Shown here in pieces: positions 29,628 through 29,660 of a DNA stretch of 29,660 bases (within the stretch, counting starts at the first letter, position 1; each line of letters opens with the position of its first letter). The stretch lies in IMG/VR virus record IMGVR_UViG_3300048554_000913, positions 1 to 29,660 of that record. One strand, written 5' to 3'. The stretch comes from a virus. The translations under genes were made by a program, and so were the position numbers. Below the pieces are notes generated by a model. That model made no database searches and was not told the origin of the DNA. It saw only the letters and a program-made list of their open reading frames with translations.

Positions 29628-29660
29628 AAATAAAAAAATTTTCTATGGCATAACCGGTCT

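Noticed and set aside
29643-29660. Possible end of a further upstream gene (codons ending ...RPVMP then TAG)
   Set aside because: Only six codons are inside the window and two other frames are also open to the edge, so no gene can be assigned.
1-29660. tRNA genes, CRISPR arrays, insertion sequences, integrase, attachment sites, rho-independent terminators
   Set aside because: Looked for in the gaps on both strands; the gaps are too short and none shows the needed structure. A prophage origin has no support in this window.

Overview
The window is a contiguous piece of a tailed-phage (Caudoviricetes) genome. It carries DNA packaging, head, head-tail, tail-fibre and virion-ejection genes. Every credible gene is on the minus strand, so transcription runs from about 29.6 kb down to position 1, and almost no base lies outside a gene. 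At least twelve gene junctions are 4-nt ATGA/GTGA stop-start overlaps, and several more overlap by one base (TAATG, TAGTG), which implies extensive translational coupling. I see no tRNA, CRISPR array, insertion sequence, integrase or attachment site. I also see no tail-tube, sheath, tape-measure or baseplate gene. Instead there is a portal, an adaptor-like protein, a candidate propeller/nozzle protein, fibres and three very large 'internal virion' type proteins. This points to a short-tailed (podovirus-like) virion. The host cannot be read from the sequence. The A+T-rich composition and small proteins such as a KGLYANIHAKR-type product resemble, from memory, phages of marine plankton.

Layout in transcription order. 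(1) 29.6-27.7 kb, packaging/regulatory lead-in: a PD-(D/E)XK-like nuclease, a sigma-region-4-like DNA-binding protein, and four small genes, one with an HTH-like start. (2) 27.7-26.1 kb: the terminase large subunit. (3) 26.0-25.1 kb: five very small genes, including a previously unannotated 22-codon membrane micropeptide and an excisionase-like HTH protein. (4) 25.1-22.7 kb: the portal and a small follower. (5) 22.7-21.3 kb: three tiny genes (50, 56 and 31 codons, two of them very basic), a calcineurin-type metallophosphoesterase and a small HTH-like protein. (6) 21.2-18.8 kb: scaffold, major capsid protein (SU10-like) and a 116-residue protein. (7) 18.8-14.6 kb: a 1034-residue adaptor-like protein with carbohydrate-binding-like modules and about nine tandem repeats, a fibre-like protein, and a membrane protein pair. 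(8) 14.6-8.6 kb: a propeller-like protein and a run of five fibre/adhesin genes. (9) 8.6 kb to position 1: a small helical protein of a phage-specific type, then three giant proteins likely packaged in the particle and ejected.

The most interesting object is the last gene, which runs off the left edge. Its product combines Gly/Ala-rich putative membrane segments, a zincin protease motif (HEIGH, residues 506-510) and an ADP-ribosyltransferase-like signature (H967-G, then GYGHYF with Y1004). It looks like a 'polyvalent' effector carried in the virion. A second signal is at DNA level: the palindrome GTTTAAAC occurs nine times, usually as GCGTTTAAAC and in two different reading frames, roughly ten times more often than composition predicts.
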